Below are positions 6,699 to 7,182 of a DNA stretch of 7,182 nucleotides, in pieces. The DNA lies in contig JAQVXN010000093.1 of the NCBI GenBank assembly GCA_028709135.1, positions 1 through 7,182 on the forward strand, written 5' to 3'. Positions within the stretch are counted from its first letter, which is position 1; each line of letters starts with the position of its first letter. The notes under the pieces were generated by a model, which saw nothing but the letters and a program-made list of their open reading frames with translations, made no database searches and was not told where the DNA came from. The DNA comes from Bacteroidaceae bacterium. GTDB taxonomy: Bacteria > Bacteroidota > Bacteroidia > Bacteroidales > Bacteroidaceae. A program made the position numbers and the translations under genes.

Positions 6699-6730
6699 TC
6701 CGTTTGTTTTTTGAAGCAAACGGATTTTTT
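6699..6730 (+). terminator. Intrinsic terminator after manC
   Basis: A perfect 8-bp stem, TCCGTTTG (6699-6706) with CAAACGGA (6717-6724), is extended inward by T-A and G-T pairs and is followed directly by six T residues (6725-6730). It lies 66 nt after the manC stop and ends the DUF1573-manC unit. Confidence 0.9.
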
Positions 6731-6814
6731 CGTTATACAATATGGAAGAAACATATTTTTGAAGTTTAATAATTCTATAGGATAAAAAATTGCACATTTT
6801 TAAGTTAAAGTCGT

Positions 6815-6838
6815 TTCAAAGCTGTGCACGTTTTTGAA
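6815..6838. promoter_or_regulatory. Candidate operator palindrome upstream of the HTH regulator
   Basis: TTCAAA (6815-6820), GTGCAC (6824-6829) and TTTGAA (6833-6838) are arranged with exact two-fold symmetry about the centre of GTGCAC, with 3-nt unmatched spacers on each side; 18 of 24 positions are symmetrical. The outer pair G6813/C6840 is also symmetrical. The site lies about 82 bp before the -7 box at 6921. Such symmetry suits a dimeric DNA-binding protein, but no bound factor is known from the sequence. Confidence 0.3.
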
Positions 6839-6920
6839 CCTATTGTGCCATTTATATTTCTTTAAATATCATTGTATCAAAAAATTGTCGAAGTTTATTT
6901 ATCCTTAGTTAGAAACTTTC

Positions 6921-6928
6921 TATCTTTG
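6921..6928 (+). promoter_or_regulatory. Bacteroidetes -7 box for the HTH regulator
   Basis: TATCTTTG matches TAnnTTTG and is followed by CAAAAC, a very common context at Bacteroidetes promoters. It is 45 nt before the ATG at 6974, giving a leader near 40 nt. No clear -33 TTG is seen. Confidence 0.7.
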
Positions 6929-6973
6929 CAAAACAAAAATTAAGGAAGAGAGTAATTAACGATTATTAAAGAT

Positions 6974-7182
6974 ATGGATAATCAAATTAAAGAGATCGCA
7001 GAACGTCTTCAAGGATTGCGAGATGTGTTGGAGCTAAGCAGCGCTGAATTTGCACAACAAGCAGGACTTGATCAACAAGAATACGAAAAAGCGGAAACAG
7101 GAGAAAGTGACATCTCTGTTTCCATGTTACAAAGAATATCACGAAAATTTAGAGTTTCATTGGACGAACTGATGTTTAGATC
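6974..7182 (+). CDS. XRE-family helix-turn-helix regulator, probably HTH-cupin (3' end missing)
   Basis: Only the first 69 codons are present; the frame is open to the window edge. The ATG at 6974 is the first usable start, since an in-frame TAA lies at 6953-6955. Residues about 10-67 form an XRE/Cro-C1 helix-turn-helix: ERLQGLRDVLELSSAEFAQQ (10-29), then AGLDQQEYEKAETGESDISV with the recognition-helix region, and the closing MLQRISRKFRVSLDEL (51-66). The opening MDNQIKEIAERLQGLR and the ETGESDI block closely resemble Bacteroidales regulators of about 180 residues that carry a C-terminal cupin domain and, as I recall, often precede an acyl-CoA synthetase gene. Neither the cupin nor that neighbour is in the window, so this part is inference. 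A purine-rich AAGGAAGAGAG (6941-6951) is too far from the ATG to be a normal ribosome binding site. Confidence 0.85.
   Translation, partial: MDNQIKEIAERLQGLRDVLELSSAEFAQQAGLDQQEYEKAETGESDISVSMLQRISRKFRVSLDELMFR

Larger units (their letters stand above)
6633..6973. other. 341-nt intergenic regulatory stretch
   Basis: No credible gene is visible on either strand. It contains, in order, a short ACCTT/AAGGT inverted repeat (6661-6673), the manC terminator (6699-6730), an isolated TATTTTTG (6754-6761) with nothing to drive, a direct repeat with an overlapping palindrome (6791-6838), and the promoter of the downstream regulator (6921-6928). The stretch is very AT-rich. Confidence 0.7.

Noticed and set aside
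6754..6761. TATTTTTG resembling a -7 promoter box
   Set aside because: No gene begins within a reasonable distance, and the word is common in such AT-rich DNA.
1..7182. CRISPR array, insertion sequence, tRNA or phage element
   Set aside because: No regularly spaced direct repeats, transposase or integrase motifs, terminal inverted repeats or tRNA-like cloverleaf were seen on either strand.

Overview
The window looks like chromosomal DNA from a member of the Bacteroidales (Bacteroidetes). The evidence is moderately AT-rich DNA, several start-proximal copies of the Bacteroidetes -7 promoter box TAnnTTTG (TACTTTTG, TACCTTTG, TATCTTTG, TATTTTTG), few Shine-Dalgarno sites, and protein families typical of the order: a GxDLY-type SGNH hydrolase, DUF1573, a RuvC with the SPFFGKNVQSMLKLGRAQG block, and a helix-turn-helix protein of the HTH-cupin kind. 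I cannot name the genus with confidence.

Layout: (1) 1-963, + strand, the 3' part of an SGNH/GDSL hydrolase whose N-terminus lies outside the window. (2) 964-1206, a convergent intergenic region with a strong symmetrical hairpin (probable bidirectional terminator) and a second, nested set of inverted repeats. (3) 1207-2301, - strand, a membrane protein with two zinc ribbons, one transmembrane helix, three TPR-like repeats and an NTF2-like tail, with its own promoter. (4) 2442-5003, - strand, a compact three-gene operon: ruvC, a ModF/PhrA-like double ABC ATPase starting 3 nt after the ruvC stop, and a small secreted protein 12 nt further on. (5) 5139-6632, + strand, divergent from ruvC: a secreted DUF1573 protein followed by mannose-1-phosphate guanylyltransferase (manC), closed by a clear intrinsic terminator. 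(6) 6633-6973, a 341-nt regulatory stretch with that terminator, a candidate operator palindrome and a good promoter. (7) 6974-7182, + strand, the start of an XRE-type helix-turn-helix regulator cut by the window edge.

The genes are mostly household functions: recombination intermediate resolution (RuvC), GDP-mannose supply for surface glycans (ManC), envelope proteins and a regulator. I see no CRISPR array, transposase, integrase, tRNA, rRNA or defence cassette. The most unusual points are the double-ABC ATPase with a catalytically altered first domain coupled to ruvC, the zinc-ribbon/TM/TPR/NTF2 architecture, the structured region downstream of that gene, and a symmetrical operator-like site ahead of the regulator. 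None of these amounts to a demonstrated new system.
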